A stretch of DNA of 64,000 bases from the NCBI RefSeq assembly GCF_021869535.1, contig NW_026262734.1, positions 94,927,285 to 94,991,284 of the forward strand, written 5' to 3'. The stretch's first letter is position 1, and each line of letters begins with the position of its first letter. Below are positions 63,451 to 64,000 of this stretch, in pieces. Under the pieces are notes generated by a model. The model saw nothing but the letters and a program-made list of their open reading frames with translations. It was not told where the DNA came from and did not search any database. The DNA is from Mytilus californianus (taxonomy: Eukaryota; Mollusca; Bivalvia; Mytilida; Mytilidae). The position numbers were made by a program, and so were the translations under genes.

Positions 63451-64000
63451 TCTCGCCTGCGACGAAAGTCGCAGAAAGTGAGACATAGGTATTACTATCC
63501 GGCGTCGGCGACGGCAGCGTAAACTATTTGTATAAAGCTTTATATTTCAGAAGGTAGAAGACCTGGATGCTTCATACTTTGTATGCAGATACCTTATGTT
63601 ACGAACTTTCCGTCTGTCATATGTCCAATGTCGTTGACCTTATTTTCATGGTTCAGCGACTGCTTGAAAAAAAAGTTTAGTTTTTTTGTTATGTAAATTT
63701 CTCACTTATTATGAGTAATAGGATAACTATATTTGGTATATGGGTTCCTTGCAACATCTACATGTCCATCAGACAGGGTTCACCTGACCTCAGCCTCATT
63801 TCATGGATCAGTGATCAAGGTTAAAGTTACGTGATTAGGTCCGTTTCTCAGATACTACAAGCAGTAGGTCAGCTATATGTGGTGTATGGAATGATTATAA
63901 GGGATACATGTCAGGCTGGCAGGTTTCATCTGACCTTGACCTCATTTTCACGGTTCATTGGTCAATGTTAAGTTTTTGTGTTTTGGTCTGTTTTTCTAAT
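63451..64000 (+). mobile_element. 147-bp-unit dispersed element, copy 4, cut by window end
   Basis: Hairpin TCTCGCCTGCGACGAAAGTC + GCAGAAAGTGAGA, a short GC-rich stretch, leader AAAGCTTTATATTTCAGAAG, then units with TGACCTTGACCTCATTTTCA. The right end is outside the window. Confidence 0.88.

Overview
The window is eukaryotic nuclear DNA: AT-rich, gene-poor, with GT-AG introns of up to 11 kb and dense small repeats. The repeats are tRNA-derived SINEs with ATCA tails, foldback MITEs, and elements built from tandem core units of about 147 to 160 bp. Recurrent motifs such as 'gattgccaatgagacaac' are common in mussel genomes. I infer a bivalve, most likely Mytilus or a close relative; this is recognition from memory, not a database result.

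Three protein-coding genes are supported by spliced homology. (1) The 3' end of CLUH, the cytosolic regulator of mRNAs for mitochondrial proteins, lies on + (two exons, 2398-3247), with the upstream part outside the window. (2) A complete BICD family-like cargo adapter (BICDL1/BICDR type, a dynein-dynactin adaptor) lies on - in ten coding exons, 33756 down to 13609, about 655 aa. (3) A complete UBE2G1-type ubiquitin-conjugating enzyme lies on + in five coding exons, 44898-59425, 168 aa. Its 15-codon first exon is 11.3 kb upstream of the second. CLUH and BICDL are convergent; BICDL and UBE2G1 are divergent across about 11 kb.

Layout: 1-2300 is a 35-bp array and a 126/135-bp higher-order satellite inside a CLUH intron. 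3.2-13.6 kb is CLUH 3' flank with MITEs and one 147-bp-unit element. 13.6-33.8 kb is BICDL, whose introns hold four tandem arrays, several MITEs and nested elements. 33.8-44.7 kb is intergenic, with a 1.6-kb array of 43-bp units and a foldback repeat. 44.7-59.4 kb is UBE2G1; its first intron holds a 3.9-kb terminal-inverted-repeat element that itself contains two smaller elements, and another 147-bp-unit element. 59.4-63.4 kb is the UBE2G1 3' region, and a fourth 147-bp-unit element runs off the right edge.

The most notable observation is in BICDL. A 42-bp minisatellite (14744-15427) consists of copies of the last ~30 coding bases of exon 9 plus its 5' splice site, so a row of about a dozen decoy splice donors follows the true one. 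No complete transposase, reverse transcriptase, rRNA, canonical tRNA gene or CRISPR array was seen.
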